Notes: a model not told the origin generated them from the sequence alone. DNA of 64,000 nucleotides from Elusimicrobiota bacterium (GCA_016715645.1 JADJZR010000004.1:124001-188000), one strand, 5' to 3'; shown: positions 1 through 8,684, counted from the first letter of the stretch. Program-made: numbers and translations.

Positions 1-929
1 GCATCCGGCGTTCCCTCTCCGAAGGCGGCCTTAGCGCAGTCGGAAAGATGTTGGGCGGCGTGGGCCCAATCAAGAATAAACGTGGCTTCCGGGAAATGCA
101 GGTTCTTGAGCTCGCGGATCGACCGAGCTCCATCCGCCACGAATAAGCGATTTTCGGCGCGGGCGTATCCCCGGCGTTCGGCTTCCACACGTAACAGCCA
201 CCCCATGGCCTCCCAGTCGGCCAGAGTGGCCACGTAGGTTTTTGTTTTTGCCTTCGCGCCTTCGTATTCACCCCGGGGAACGTGCGGCTGGGGGGTGGCC
301 GTCGCGTCGTAGACGATGCCGATTTTGTCCTCCTTCCACCGTTCCCGAGGATCCGCCGATCGCGTCTGCACCCGTCCGCCGTCCGCCGCGATCACCAGCA
401 GTCTCGGCGCCTGCGTCGTGGACGCGGGGCGCGCCCCGGCTTGATAGGAGGTCCGTTCCTGATCGCGCTCTTTGCGCACACGGCCCCCCTCCGTTCCCGC
501 GATCCATCGCACGTGTTTGGCGCTCAGATCAACGTTGGAATGAACCTGAAGGATCTCTCGCCCCGCTTCAAAAGACCGCCCCACCACCGCCGCGTGGCAA
601 ATCTTCTTGCGCGTCTCCACGCTGGGACCAAACGGCGGAATCCCCAACGCCTCATCCAGCGGCGCGCCCGTGTGTCCGCACCGGTCGCAGACACCATAGG
701 CCCGCCGGTATTCAATGGGTCCCACCGCCGTTTGAATCACCCGCCGTTGCGCTGTATTCTGAAACCGCCACCGTCCTGTGCAATGTCGACAGCGGGCCTC
801 CTGGGGATGCGTTCGGGGGTCCTCCTCCAAACGCGATGTGAGCATCGCCTGGGCCAGCTCACGGCCGAGGCTCTCCGCAAACACCGCCAATTCCGACAGG
901 GTCATGTCTTTCGTCATGGAATAACGCAT
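1..929 (-). CDS. ISKra4-like transposase, C-terminus beyond window
   Basis: An open frame runs from an ATG at 929 leftward off the window edge, so only the N-terminal 309 codons are seen. It reads MRYSMTKDMTLSELAVFAES at the start, has paired cysteine motifs (CRHC near residue 47, CDRC near residue 80) that look like a zinc-binding region, and later the segment LFVADGARSIRELKNLHFPE followed by ILDWAHAAQHL. The VADGA and DWxHAxxHL stretches are typical of the DDE core of ISKra4/ISAzba1-type transposases. It lies 44 nt downstream of a DUF6788-like gene, the partner often found with these elements. An alternative start is the ATG at 917. The family call is by recognition of motifs only. Confidence 0.8.
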   Translation of the reverse strand, partial: MRYSMTKDMTLSELAVFAESLGRELAQAMLTSRLEEDPRTHPQEARCRHCTGRWRFQNTAQRRVIQTAVGPIEYRRAYGVCDRCGHTGAPLDEALGIPPFGPSVETRKKICHAAVVGRSFEAGREILQVHSNVDLSAKHVRWIAGTEGGRVRKERDQERTSYQAGARPASTTQAPRLLVIAADGGRVQTRSADPRERWKEDKIGIVYDATATPQPHVPRGEYEGAKAKTKTYVATLADWEAMGWLLRVEAERRGYARAENRLFVADGARSIRELKNLHFPEATFILDWAHAAQHLSDCAKAAFGEGTPD

Positions 930-973
930 CCTCCCGAAGTTTCCTTTTGATAACGTCAGAAAATCCGTCTCGT

Positions 974-1357
974 TCATGGAAGGGGTTGGATGCGAGATCG
1001 CCCCATCGCATCAATCAAGCGAAGAATCTCCCTCTGCCATTTCACCCACCGATCTCGCGCTTGCCGGAACTGGCGGTATCGCCCCGTCCATTCTCGGGCC
1101 AGGCCCACCCGATCGGGGGGCAGGGTCCAAAGCCGTGTTCGGCCTTGAACGCTGGCGGTCAGAACCACCGTGGTGTGGGGTTTCCCCCGCGCGCAACGGC
1201 AGGAGGGTTTTGAACATTTTCGGCGAAGCGTATACACCGTTCCGCGGGCCGAGGGCCCCGGCGCGACGAACACGTCCAGAAGGCTTTTACCGGCGGGGTT
1301 CTCGATCAGCGTCAAGAGGCGCCGACGAAGTAAGCTGAGTTTTCGGTTTGACTGCAT
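974..1357 (-). CDS. DUF6788-like IS accessory protein
   Basis: A 127-residue protein beginning MQSNRKLSLLRRRLL. Its centre holds SARGTVYTLRRKCSKPSCRC, a basic segment with a CSKPSCRCARG cysteine cluster that is characteristic of DUF6788 proteins encoded beside ISKra4-like transposases. Its exact job is unknown; the basic, Cys-rich character suggests nucleic-acid binding (inference). The open frame extends upstream to an ATG at 1369 and a TTG at 1396, but a good promoter (-35 at 1391-1396, -10 at 1368-1373) puts transcription start near 1361, so the ATG at 1357 is preferred. It is transcribed in the same direction as the transposase and forms one IS unit with it. Confidence 0.7.
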   Translation of the reverse strand: MQSNRKLSLLRRRLLTLIENPAGKSLLDVFVAPGPSARGTVYTLRRKCSKPSCRCARGKPHTTVVLTASVQGRTRLWTLPPDRVGLAREWTGRYRQFRQARDRWVKWQREILRLIDAMGRSRIQPLP

Positions 1358-1367
1358 GTTGTTATAC

Positions 1368-1396
1368 ATAATAGCATACAGAATAAAAAAAATCAA
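1368..1396 (-). promoter_or_regulatory. Promoter of the IS accessory gene
   Basis: On the minus strand TTGATT (1391-1396) and TATTAT (1368-1373) are separated by exactly 17 nt. Predicted start is near 1361, only a few nucleotides before the ATG at 1357, so the mRNA would be almost leaderless. Confidence 0.5.
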
Positions 1397-1448
1397 CCGA
1401 GATCGTGGTAGTGCACCCTACGGTCCAGGCATCCTTGCGAGCGGCCGA

Positions 1449-1461
1449 TATATCTGATATA
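1449..1461 (+). promoter_or_regulatory. Palindromic operator candidate and -10 region of the metal efflux operon
   Basis: TATATC-T-GATATA is a perfect 6-1-6 palindrome. TATAGA (1458-1463) overlaps it and could be the -10 box, 8 nt before the ATG at 1472; an AAGG lies just upstream of the ATG. A palindrome here is where a metal-sensing repressor would bind. No regulator gene is visible nearby. Confidence 0.35.
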
Positions 1462-1471
1462 GATGTAAGGT

Positions 1472-1735
1472 ATGAAAAATTGGGTAGCGTTACCTCTCCT
1501 GCTCTTCATCGGCTATAACATCGTCCTGGACAGCGCCCTGGCGGACTGTCACGAGGCCGCCAACGTGTCGGCCTGCCATGCTTGCGTCTGCCAGACGCAC
1601 ATGAAGGACCAATCCGTCTCGACTCCCCGAGATAACGCCCCCGCGCCATCCGAGCGCATGGTCTTTGCCGATCCCCAGGTTCCCCAGCGTCTTTTCGATA
1701 AGTTCATCTTCCACCCTCCTAAAGTCTCCGCTTAA
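1472..1735 (+). CDS. Small exported Cys/His-rich protein at head of metal efflux operon
   Basis: An 87-residue protein starting MKNWVALPLLLFIGYNIVLD, a hydrophobic signal-like segment, followed by a Cys/His cluster (CHEAANVSACHACVCQTH, residues about 26-43). Such a cluster could bind a transition metal in the periplasm. It is the first gene before czcC (79 nt gap), so a role as a small metal-binding or sensing protein is plausible but inferred. I do not recognise a named family. Its frame is intact, unlike most of the genes after it. Confidence 0.55.
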   Translation: MKNWVALPLLLFIGYNIVLDSALADCHEAANVSACHACVCQTHMKDQSVSTPRDNAPAPSERMVFADPQVPQRLFDKFIFHPPKVSA

Positions 1736-1814
1736 CCCTCGTCATTTCCCAAGCTTTCCCTGACCGGCCGCTCCGCGCCGCCGGTCGCATCTTGCAGCTA
1801 CGAAAGAGGTCCCC

Positions 1815-3048
1815 ATGCGAAAATTATTCGTCGGGCTTTTGCCCCTATTCATCTTCCAAGGCGTCCGCGCGGGCGAGGCCGATTGTCCGCCCTTCGCCTC
1901 GCCCCAGGACGTCCTGAACTGCGTCCGGAAAAACCACCCGGAGGTCCTCCGCGCCGAGGCCGAGGCCGCCAACCTCGACGCCTTCGACTCCTTCGCCCGC
2001 CAGCGCCCCAACCCGGAGATCGATGCGGAAGCCGTGTCCAACAGCGATGATGACGAGGCCGCCCTTTCCGCAGAGGCCTCCTACCTCCACACCTTCGAGC
2101 TGGGCGGCAAACGAGGCCGTCGCCGGGACCTCGCCAAAGCGCGGAGAGAAGGCCTACTCGCCCGAATCCAAAAGACACGGGAAGAAGTGACATTGACCGC
2201 CGTCCTCAACCTCTACCGCCTGCGGCACCTCCAGGCCGAGCTCCACGCCGTTGAGGAGGCGCAAAACACTTTCGGTACCATCATCGGCCAATACAAGAAC
2301 CGCCGCCAGCTCTCGCCCGAGCAGCAGGTTTCGCTCAACGTCTTCCTCCTCGCGCAGAGCGACTACATCCTGCGCAGGTCCCGCCTCCTCCAGGAGCAGC
2401 GGGCCTTGAGGCAGTACTTCGACCTCGCCACCGGCACCGACTTCCGGGCGGTCCTTAAAGCTCTCCCGCCTCCCAAAACCGTTTGGCCCGCTCTTCCCGC
2501 CTCCGTGCCGACCCTCGCCGGGGCGGCCCGCAAGGAGGCCCAGGCCGAAGTCGCCTTAGCGCAGGCGGAGCTGGGACTGACAAACAGCGACGCTGCTCCC
2601 GACCTCAAGCTCGGCCCCAAGGCGGGGGGTGGAATCCGGCCGAGGCCATAAGAACCAGTCCCTGGGCGGCACCCTTTCCATGGACCTTCCGCTTTACCAA
2701 AGGAACCAGGGTGCCCGCGCTCTGGCCCGCAACGAGGCCCGCCGGTCCGAGGTCAGCCTCGCCCAGCGCGAGCGCGAGCTCTCCGCCCAATGGACAACCT
2801 GGCTCGACGTCTATCAGGACGCCGTCGCCTCCCTGCGCGGCATGCCCACCCTGGAGCAGATGGAGAAGAAGCACCAGGGCATGGAGAGCCTCTTCGAGCG
2901 GGGCCTCATCCAAAGCGCCCTCATCATCGAGGCCCACCGACAGATGACCGACTTTACCGAAAGCTTTAACGCCCAGGAACTCCGGGCCCTGGAAGCCCTG
3001 TGGTCCGTCTACGTTCTTCAAGGCCGCGCCCTCGAGGAGGGAATATGA
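1815..3048 (+). pseudogene. czcC: CzcC/CusC-type outer-membrane efflux protein, frameshifted
   Basis: TolC-family outer-membrane channel of an RND metal exporter. The first part (1815 to about 2630) has a signal peptide (MRKLFVGLLPLFIFQGVRAG) and the long alpha-helical hairpin, with a repeat of the fold starting at PTLAGAARKEAQAEVALAQ. The second part (about 2640-3048, another frame) continues with SLGGTLSMDLPLYQRNQGAR and ends LEEGI. The break lies in a G-run near 2625-2650; small indels there would rejoin the halves to about 410 residues, normal for CzcC. The stop overlaps the czcB start by ATGA. This is either a decayed gene or a consensus error; the sequence alone cannot tell. Confidence 0.8.
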
Positions 3049-3623
3049 AACCTTTCTTTTTGATTCTTTGTCTCGTTTTGCCTCTTAGCCTTCAGGCAGG
3101 AAAATCCCCCCAGACCCATGAGGAGGACGGCCACAAGGACGAACACGGCGACCACGTGGACCACGACGAAGATGACAAGGGCCATGAGGAAAGCGAGGGA
3201 CATGGGGAAGAAGGCCACGAGGAGGGTGAAGAAGAAGCCTCCTCCAGCGTCGGTCCCGGCAACGCCGTGACGGCCACCGACCATGAGAACGGTCTCCAGC
3301 TCTCTCCTGAAGCCGTCGCCACCTTGGACATCAAAACCCATCCCGCGCCAATGGATTCCCTGTTCCCCAAGAAAGCCATCGTCACCTCCAAGGACGAAAC
3401 TGGCGTTTACCGCCTCCGGGACGGATGGTACAAATTGGTCCAGGGCAAAACCGAGCCGCAGGGAGACCGCGTCCGCTTCACCCCGCACCGTAAACAAGAC
3501 CTCCGCCCCGGCGACCAGGTCGTCGTCGAGGGTGCCCCTCTCCTCCGCGTCGCCGAACTCGACGCCTTCTCGACCGGCGAAGCCGGCACGGCCATTAGGC
3601 TTTCCAGGAGACAACCACGATAG
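3045..3623 (+). CDS. czcB: CzcB-like periplasmic adaptor, short and His/Asp/Glu-rich
   Basis: 192 residues from the ATG at 3045, which overlaps the czcC stop. It has a signal peptide (MKPFFLILCLVLPLSLQAG), then an acidic, histidine-rich stretch (residues about 20-65, full of HE, HD and GH pairs) able to bind metal ions, then a small beta-rich domain. It lacks the coiled-coil hairpin of a full adaptor, so it is about half the usual length. The final 9 residues look out of frame: one missing C near 3588 would end the protein as EAGHGH, a metal-binding tail. It probably links CzcC to CzcA. Confidence 0.65.
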   Translation: MKPFFLILCLVLPLSLQAGKSPQTHEEDGHKDEHGDHVDHDEDDKGHEESEGHGEEGHEEGEEEASSSVGPGNAVTATDHENGLQLSPEAVATLDIKTHPAPMDSLFPKKAIVTSKDETGVYRLRDGWYKLVQGKTEPQGDRVRFTPHRKQDLRPGDQVVVEGAPLLRVAELDAFSTGEAGTAIRLSRRQPR

Positions 3624-6600
3624 AAAAACTCGTCAGATTCTCCGTCAACAACCAGGGGCCTCGTCTTCGCGTTGGCCCTCATCCTCGCTGGGTTGGGCTG
3701 GACCAGCTTCCAGGCCCCTGCCTATCGACGCCGTGCCCGACACCAACAATCAGGTCCAGGTCAACACCGCCGTGGAAGGCCTCACTCCTGAGGAAATCGA
3801 GCGCTACATCACCGTCCCGATAGAGAACGGCATGGGCGGCCTGGCGGACCTTCTGCAGACCCGCTCCATCTCTCGGTTCGGCCTCTCCCAAGTCACGCTG
3901 GTCTTTGAGGACAGGGTGGACATTTACCGCGCCCGGCAGGTGGTCTCCGAGCGCCCGGGCGGCGTCATCCCCGCAGCTCCCCGAAGGCATCCAGCCCGGC
4001 CTTGGCCCTGGCTGCAGCACGGGCCTGGGCGAGGTCTACTTACACTCTCCAAGCCTCCACCCCCCGCCGTTGGGGCCGCGCGCATCGCCCAGCTCATGGA
4101 GCTCAAGAGCATCCAGGACTGGTATCTGAAGCCCCGCTCTCTCACCGTCCCCGGCGGCCGAGGTCAACAGCATCGGCGGCTTCGAGAAACAGTTTCACGT
4201 CCAACCCGACATCCGCGCCATGGCCCGCTACGGCCTCCACTTCGACGACCTCATCGAGGCCCTCGAGAACACGAACCGCAACGTGGGCGGCGGCTACGTC
4301 CAGCAGACGGGCGAGCAGTTCCTTGTCCAGGCCACCGGCCTTTTAGAAAACGTCGAGGATGTCCGCCAGGTCCCCATCAAGTCCCTGGAAACGCTTCAGA
4401 CCATCCGCATCGGCGACGTGGCCAAGGTCCGCCTCGCCACGGATTGCGCACAGGCGCGGCCCCTGGTGAACGGCCGGAGGACATCGTCGGCACAGCCCGC
4501 ATGCGCTTGGGCGAAAACAGCCGCGTTGTCGCCCACCGCGTGGCGGAGAAAGTGGCGGAGGTCAAGAAGGGCCTCCCCGAGGGAGTCGTTCTCAACGTCC
4601 TCTACGACCGCTCCGTCCTAGTGGACGCCACGCTCGGCACCGTCAAGCACAACCTCGTCACTGGCGCCGTCCTGGTCATCGTCATCCTGGTCCTCCTCCT
4701 GGGCAACTTCCGGGCCGCGCTCATCACCGCCGTTACCATCCCGCTCACGCTCCTCATCACCTTCATCGTGATGAAGCGCCTGGGCATGTCCGGCAACCTC
4801 ATGAGCCTGGGCGCCCTGGACTTCGGCATCATTGTGGACGGGGTGGTCATCGTCATCGACAACTGCGTGCGCCGCGTCCACCACCACAGCCAGGAACTGC
4901 GCCGCGCGCTCAAGAAAGATGAGCTGTCCCGCACCATCGAGGAGGCCACGCTCGAAATCCGACAGTCCGCCGGGTTCGGCCAGCTCATCATCGTTGTGGT
5001 CTTCCTTCCCATCTTCGCCTTCACCGGGGTGGAGGGCAAGATGTTCGTCCCCATGGTGGGGTCCTTCTGCATCGCGCTCATGGCCGCCTTTGTCCTTTCC
5101 TTCACCCTGGCACCGGCCCTGGCCAGCCTCTTCCCTCAAGGGGGACGTGGGGGAGAAGGAGCCTTGGCTCATGCTCCGCATCCGACACATCTATGCCCCG
5201 ACGCTCCAAAGACTTCTGAAATACCGCCCCGGGGTATTGGGGTTGGGCGCCTTCTCCATCCTCCTTGGCGGTTTCCTCTTCACACGCCTGGGTGGCGAGT
5301 TCCTCCCACAGCTGGACGAAGGCTCCCTCGCCATCCAGTTCGTCCGCCCCGGCACCATTAGCATAGACCAGTCCGTGGCCCTCCAAGAAAAAAGCGAAGC
5401 CGTCATCCGGGAGTTTCCCCAGGTCAGCCTTGTCTTCAGCCGCATCGGCACTGCCGAGGTCGCCACCGACCCCATGGGCGTGAACCTCTCGGACACCTTC
5501 ATCCTCCTCAATGAGAGGGACAGTTGGGAGCCCATCAACGGCAGAAAGCCATCCAAGTCGGACCTCTCGGACGCGCTGGTCGCCCGCCTGCGGCTCAAGG
5601 TCCCCGGCCAACGCATGCTCATCACCCAGCCCATCCAGATGCGCTTCAACGAGCTTTTAGAGGGCACCCGTGCGGACATCTCCGTCAAAATCTTCGGCGA
5701 CGACATGGACCGCCTTTCCGACCTCGCCGGGAAGATCAAGGCCGTCATAGACAAAGTGCCGGGCGCAGGGGACGTCGAGCTGGAGGTCCAGGGCAAGTCG
5801 CCCCTCCTGCACGTCAAACCCAACCTCGAGATGCTCCATTCCCTGGGCGTCTCCAACCGCGAGGTGCTGGAGACCGTGGGCACCGCCGTTGGCGGTCAAG
5901 AGGTGGGGGTCATCTATGAGGGGATGAAACGGTTCCCCATCGTCGTCCGGCTAAACGAGAAGGACCGCTCCGACCTGGACGCCTTGAGGGCCCTCCCCGT
6001 CGGCCTCTCCGCCAACACCACCGTCCCGCTGGCCGAGGCGGCGAGCCTCCGCTTCACGGACACCTACGGCGCATACTCCCGCGAGATGGGCAAGCGTCGG
6101 GTCGCCATCCTCGTCAACCCGCGCGGCCGCGACACGGGGAGCTTCGTGGCCGAGGCTCAAAGGAAGGTCGAGGAGGCCGTTAAGATGCCCTCGGGCTACT
6201 TCATCGAGTGGGGCGGCAACTTCAAGAACCTCCAACAAGCCAAGTCCCGCCTGGCGGTCTTAATGCCGCTGGTCCTGGTCCTTGTCCTCGGCATGATCTT
6301 CGTTGCCTTCCGCAACGTCTACGAGACTCTCCTTATCTTCTCCTGCGTCCCCCTGGCTCTGGTGGGCGGAGTTTTGGGCCTCATGCTCAACGGCTTGCCC
6401 TTCAGTATCTCCGCGGGGGGGTTTCGTGGCCCTCTCCGGCATCGCGGTCCTGAACGGCGTGGTCCTCATCAACTGCTTCAACGACCTCCACCGGCTGGGC
6501 GTTACGGGGAAGGACCTCATCCACCAGGGCACGGACCTCCGGATCCGCCCCGTCCTCATGACGGCCTTGGTGGAAATCTTCGGCTTCCTGCCCATGATGC

Positions 6601-6755
6601 TCTCCTCAGGGATCGGCTCGGAAGTCCAGCGCCCCCTGGCCTCCGTCGTCATCGGCGGCGTGGTGTCCTCGACGCTCCTGACTCTGGTGGTCCTGCCGGT
6701 GCTGGTGTCACTGCTTGAAAAGAAAATCTGGCGCGAAAAAGAGGTGGAACTATGA
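3622..6755 (+). pseudogene. czcA: CzcA/CusA-type heavy-metal RND transporter, multiply frameshifted
   Basis: The inner-membrane pump of the exporter, about 1,040 codons, readable only by switching frame. Recognisable pieces in order: EKLVRFSVNNQ (about 3623), LPIDAVPDTNNQVQVNTAVE (about 3718), VDIYRARQVVSE (about 3920), AQLMELKSIQDWYLKPR (about 4087), the docking segment to about 4460, then transmembrane blocks including GALDFGIIVDGVVIVIDN (about 4812), RLGGEFLPQLDEGSLAIQF (about 5287), and the last block GIAVLNGVVLINCFNDLHR (about 6439) to the stop at 6755. At least six frame changes are needed, near 3655, 3710, 3950-4080, 4160, 4470, 5140 and 6415, mostly in short G or C runs. The stop overlaps the PII-like gene by ATGA, which fixes the last frame. 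Confidence 0.85.
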
Positions 6756-7078
6756 AAGAAATCAAGGCTATCATCAAGCCCCACAAAGTGGAGGAGGTGC
6801 TCCACGCCCTCCACGCCATTCCCAACCTCCCCGGATGCATCGTCTCCCAGGTAAAGGGTTACGGACGCAGTCCCCAAAGCCCAAACGAAGATCTATTGGA
6901 GTCCGACAACTGGACCAAGATGGAGCTCGTCGTCCCGGACCTTCTCGTCAAGACGGTCCTCAAGACCATCCAAACCCACGCCCACACCGGACAGAAGGGG
7001 GACGGCAAGGTCTTCGTGGTCAAGGTGGCGGACGTCCTCGCCATTCGCACGGGCAAGCGGGGGAACGAGGCGATTTAG
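6752..7078 (+). CDS. PII-like signalling protein of a metal efflux operon (PII-NG type)
   Basis: 108 residues with the trimeric PII fold: MKEIKAIIKPHKVEEVL at the N-terminus, B-loop HTGQKGDGKVFV (residues about 80-91) and C-terminal AIRTGKRGNEAI. The B- and C-loops that bind nucleotide are kept. The T-loop is shorter and lacks the tyrosine that GlnD uridylylates in GlnB/GlnK. PII proteins of this new group (PII-NG) are known to be linked to CusABC/CzcABC operons rather than nitrogen control. The start overlaps the czcA stop (ATGA), so translation is coupled. The frame is intact. A role in tuning the pump is inferred from position. Confidence 0.8.
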   Translation: MKEIKAIIKPHKVEEVLHALHAIPNLPGCIVSQVKGYGRSPQSPNEDLLESDNWTKMELVVPDLLVKTVLKTIQTHAHTGQKGDGKVFVVKVADVLAIRTGKRGNEAI

Positions 7079-7080
7079 GC

Positions 7081-7331
7081 ATGGAGACCCTGAAAAAAGT
7101 CTGGCGCGGCCTCTCCCGCACATTCAAAATCCTGGGCGACCCGTCGCTTCGGGGAGAGTCGAGGGAGCTCTTCGAGCGGATGATAAAAGACGGCGTGGGT
7201 CCCGCCGACGCCCGCCAGGTATGTGGCCGGACATCATCGTGGGGGGCGCCATCGCCGTTATGATCCTGGGGTCCTCCATCGGCATCTTGAGGGAGGTCCG
7301 CCGCGAGCTGAAAGACAAGGAGGCGTCATGA
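7081..7331 (+). pseudogene. Remnant ending in the tail of a CzcD-type cation diffusion facilitator
   Basis: The frame from the ATG at 7081 gives METLKKVWRGLSRTFKILGD and runs to about 7218. A one-base shift there enters WPDIIVGGAIAVMILGSSIG, ending at the stop at 7329-7331. That second piece matches the last transmembrane helix and tail of CDF metal exporters (CzcD). The first 46 codons are not CDF-like to my eye. So either two genes have been fused by a deletion that removed most of a czcD gene, or this is a short membrane protein with one indel. It follows the PII-like gene with a 2-nt gap. Confidence 0.45.
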
Positions 7332-7339
7332 CTAACTTT

Positions 7340-7674
7340 GTCGTCAAGTTCGCCGCCACGCGCTTGCCGATGAGGGAGTCGTGCTGGACGTTCTGGAACG
7401 ACGACGAATCATTCGGCCGGGGAAACATTTGTTGGCCGCGACGGTGATTCCGGCGAACATGGAATACCGACGGACGCGAAGCTGTTGAACCGCGCGCGGG
7501 AGTAAGCGGTGAAGGTGATCCGGGTGATTCGGCGACGGTGCGATGTCAAAAGCAAGGTGCGAACGTATTGCCGGAAGTTGCGGGCGGCGTATCTTAAGTT
7601 TTCAAAGAAGCGGAAGAAGACGAAGGCGATGGTGCGGTTGGTGCGGGAAAAGCTGTTGCGGGAGAAACAGAAGG
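7340..7674 (+). pseudogene. Transposase fragment, broken
   Basis: Pieces of an IS1182/ISNCY-like transposase in shifted frames: ADEGVVLDVLERRIIRPGKH and AATVIPANMEY (about 7368-7470), then PTDAKLLNRARE and, after an in-frame stop near 7505, a basic stretch CDVKSKVRTYCRKLRAAYLK followed by FSKKRKKTKAMVRLVREKLL. The order of a PTDxxLLNxARE segment followed by a Lys/Arg-rich RTYCRKLR segment is typical of the linker region of these transposases. Both ends are missing. It ends abruptly near 7674, where an unrelated hsdR fragment begins on the other strand. Confidence 0.6.
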
Positions 7675-7905
7675 TTCCTCGGCTTCTCGTGCGTTACGAT
7701 TACATCTCTTGGTTTCCCCAACGGCAAGAATGTCCCCGCTGGGATCAAATAGACAATAATCGGTAACCCCATTCCATGGCTCGGCGTCATACCCGTCAAC
7801 GGGGACATCAAATTTAACCAATGATCGGTCTTGGAGAGGACATTCCTCCCGTTCAAGTTGGGGATCAATAAGGAGAATGCTCGTTTTGGATTCATTGATG
7901 TCCAT
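7675..7905 (-). pseudogene. hsdR: N-terminal fragment of a type I restriction subunit (HsdR)
   Basis: From the ATG at 7905 leftward the frame reads MDINESKTSILLIDPQLERE, then KFDVPVDGYDAEPWNGVTDY and FDPSGDILAVGETKR. This matches the start of HsdR/DEAD-box restriction subunits, in which the nuclease domain has the pattern D...GxVTDYxL...xAxxETKR. Similarity goes on through RNAREAEE to about 7675 and then stops; beyond that the reading frame is antisense to the transposase fragment. So only about 77 of roughly 800-1,000 codons remain. No hsdM or hsdS is present in the window. Confidence 0.65.
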
Positions 7906-7998
7906 AGAATTGTGGATATTCTACCAGGTGCAGGATAAGGCGAAAGATCAAAGCGATGGATGATCCGGGGCCAACCTCTTGACGAAATGTAATGCAGA

Positions 7999-8172
7999 AT
8001 GTCACACTACACCCAGATGGTCAGGAGAGGGGTTCCCCCGCGGGCAAAGGCGGTGCAAATCCGCATGACCGAAGAAGAGGTCAAGACCCTACGGGTTCTC
8101 GCCAAGAAAGAACAGCGCAGCATTTCGAATTATGTTCGCTGGCTGGTCGAAAAAGAGGCGAAGAAATCGTAG
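7999..8172 (+). CDS. Ribbon-helix-helix (CopG/Arc-like) DNA-binding protein
   Basis: 57 residues from the ATG at 7999; an internal ATG at 8065 would give 35. The sequence contains AKAVQIRMTEEEVKTLRVLA and RSISNYVRWLVEKEAKKS: a short beta strand (VQIRMT) followed by two helices with the SISNYVR motif, the classic RHH fold. Such small proteins are usually autoregulators or antitoxins. A palindrome (TGCAT-T-ATGCA, 8199-8209) and a 61-residue gene with a strong ribosome site follow directly, so a small autoregulated operon is possible. No toxin family is recognised next to it. Confidence 0.65.
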   Translation: MSHYTQMVRRGVPPRAKAVQIRMTEEEVKTLRVLAKKEQRSISNYVRWLVEKEAKKS

Positions 8173-8198
8173 GCACTTTTTTTTAGAAACATTTATAG

Positions 8199-8209
8199 TG
8201 CATTATGCA
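8199..8209. promoter_or_regulatory. Short palindrome between two small genes
   Basis: TGCAT-T-ATGCA lies in an AT-rich 55-nt gap between the RHH gene and the next small gene. It could be the RHH protein's operator. Context is the only support. Confidence 0.25.
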
Positions 8210-8227
8210 ATACATTAAGGAGGAGCT

Positions 8228-8413
8228 ATGAGACTTACAGATGAACAAAAAATGGTCGGACGGGAAGGTCTTATCTTCTGGGGAAATGGGCTTGAAGTGT
8301 CGGTGATAATTCGAGATGTGAGAACAAAACCAGAAACGGTGGATTATTTGATAGAGCCGACAGCAGGAAAAGGAAAAGCGTGGATCGAGGGAAAACAAGT
8401 TTCAATCCTTTGA
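8228..8413 (+). CDS. Small hypothetical protein
   Basis: 61 residues (MRLTDEQKMVGREGLIFWGN to the end WIEGKQVSIL). An excellent Shine-Dalgarno, AAGGAGGAGCT, sits immediately before the ATG, which supports real translation. No signal peptide or membrane segment and no family I recognise. It is less GC-rich than its surroundings and sits with the RHH gene, so both probably arrived together on mobile DNA. Confidence 0.5.
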   Translation: MRLTDEQKMVGREGLIFWGNGLEVSVIIRDVRTKPETVDYLIEPTAGKGKAWIEGKQVSIL

Positions 8414-8423
8414 GAGGTAACAA

Positions 8424-8639
8424 ATGACTTGGAAAATTTTGATACTCAAGAATCAAAAAACGGTGATCATTACCTCATTGGCAGACCAAAATCAGCCTAA
8501 ATGTGAGTCCCAGAAGCGGGGGCCTGGTGCCCGCGTTCCACGCGTGCACCCAAGCCCCCAACGACGGGACGCTGTTGAAGGGCAAGGAAGAGGAATACTT
8601 AATTTGCGCGCGCGAAGAAAGGGCGAAGCCCATAGGTGA
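8424..8639 (+). CDS. Small hypothetical protein, 3' part doubtful
   Basis: 71 codons beginning MTWKILILKNQKTVIITSLA, 10 nt after the previous stop. The first 30 residues look protein-like; after about 8510 the same DNA reads better in the next frame (LVPAFHACTQAPNDGTLLKG, then EEEYLICAREERAKPIG, ending at 8638), so there may be a frameshift near 8505. No family recognised. The gene ends where the GC-rich repeat array begins. Confidence 0.3.
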   Translation: MTWKILILKNQKTVIITSLADQNQPKCESQKRGPGARVPRVHPSPQRRDAVEGQGRGILNLRARRKGEAHR

Positions 8640-8684
8640 CCGGCGGGGCGGGAGGTGGAGCCCCGCAGAGCGGGGCCGGGGCGG

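Noticed and set aside
242..950. Plus-strand open frames of about 200 codons
   Set aside because: They are antisense to the transposase, which has recognisable motifs on the minus strand.
3018..3614. Minus-strand frame of 198 codons opposite czcB
   Set aside because: It is antisense to a gene with a clear signal peptide and metal-binding region, and arises from the GAA/GAG/CAC-rich codons.
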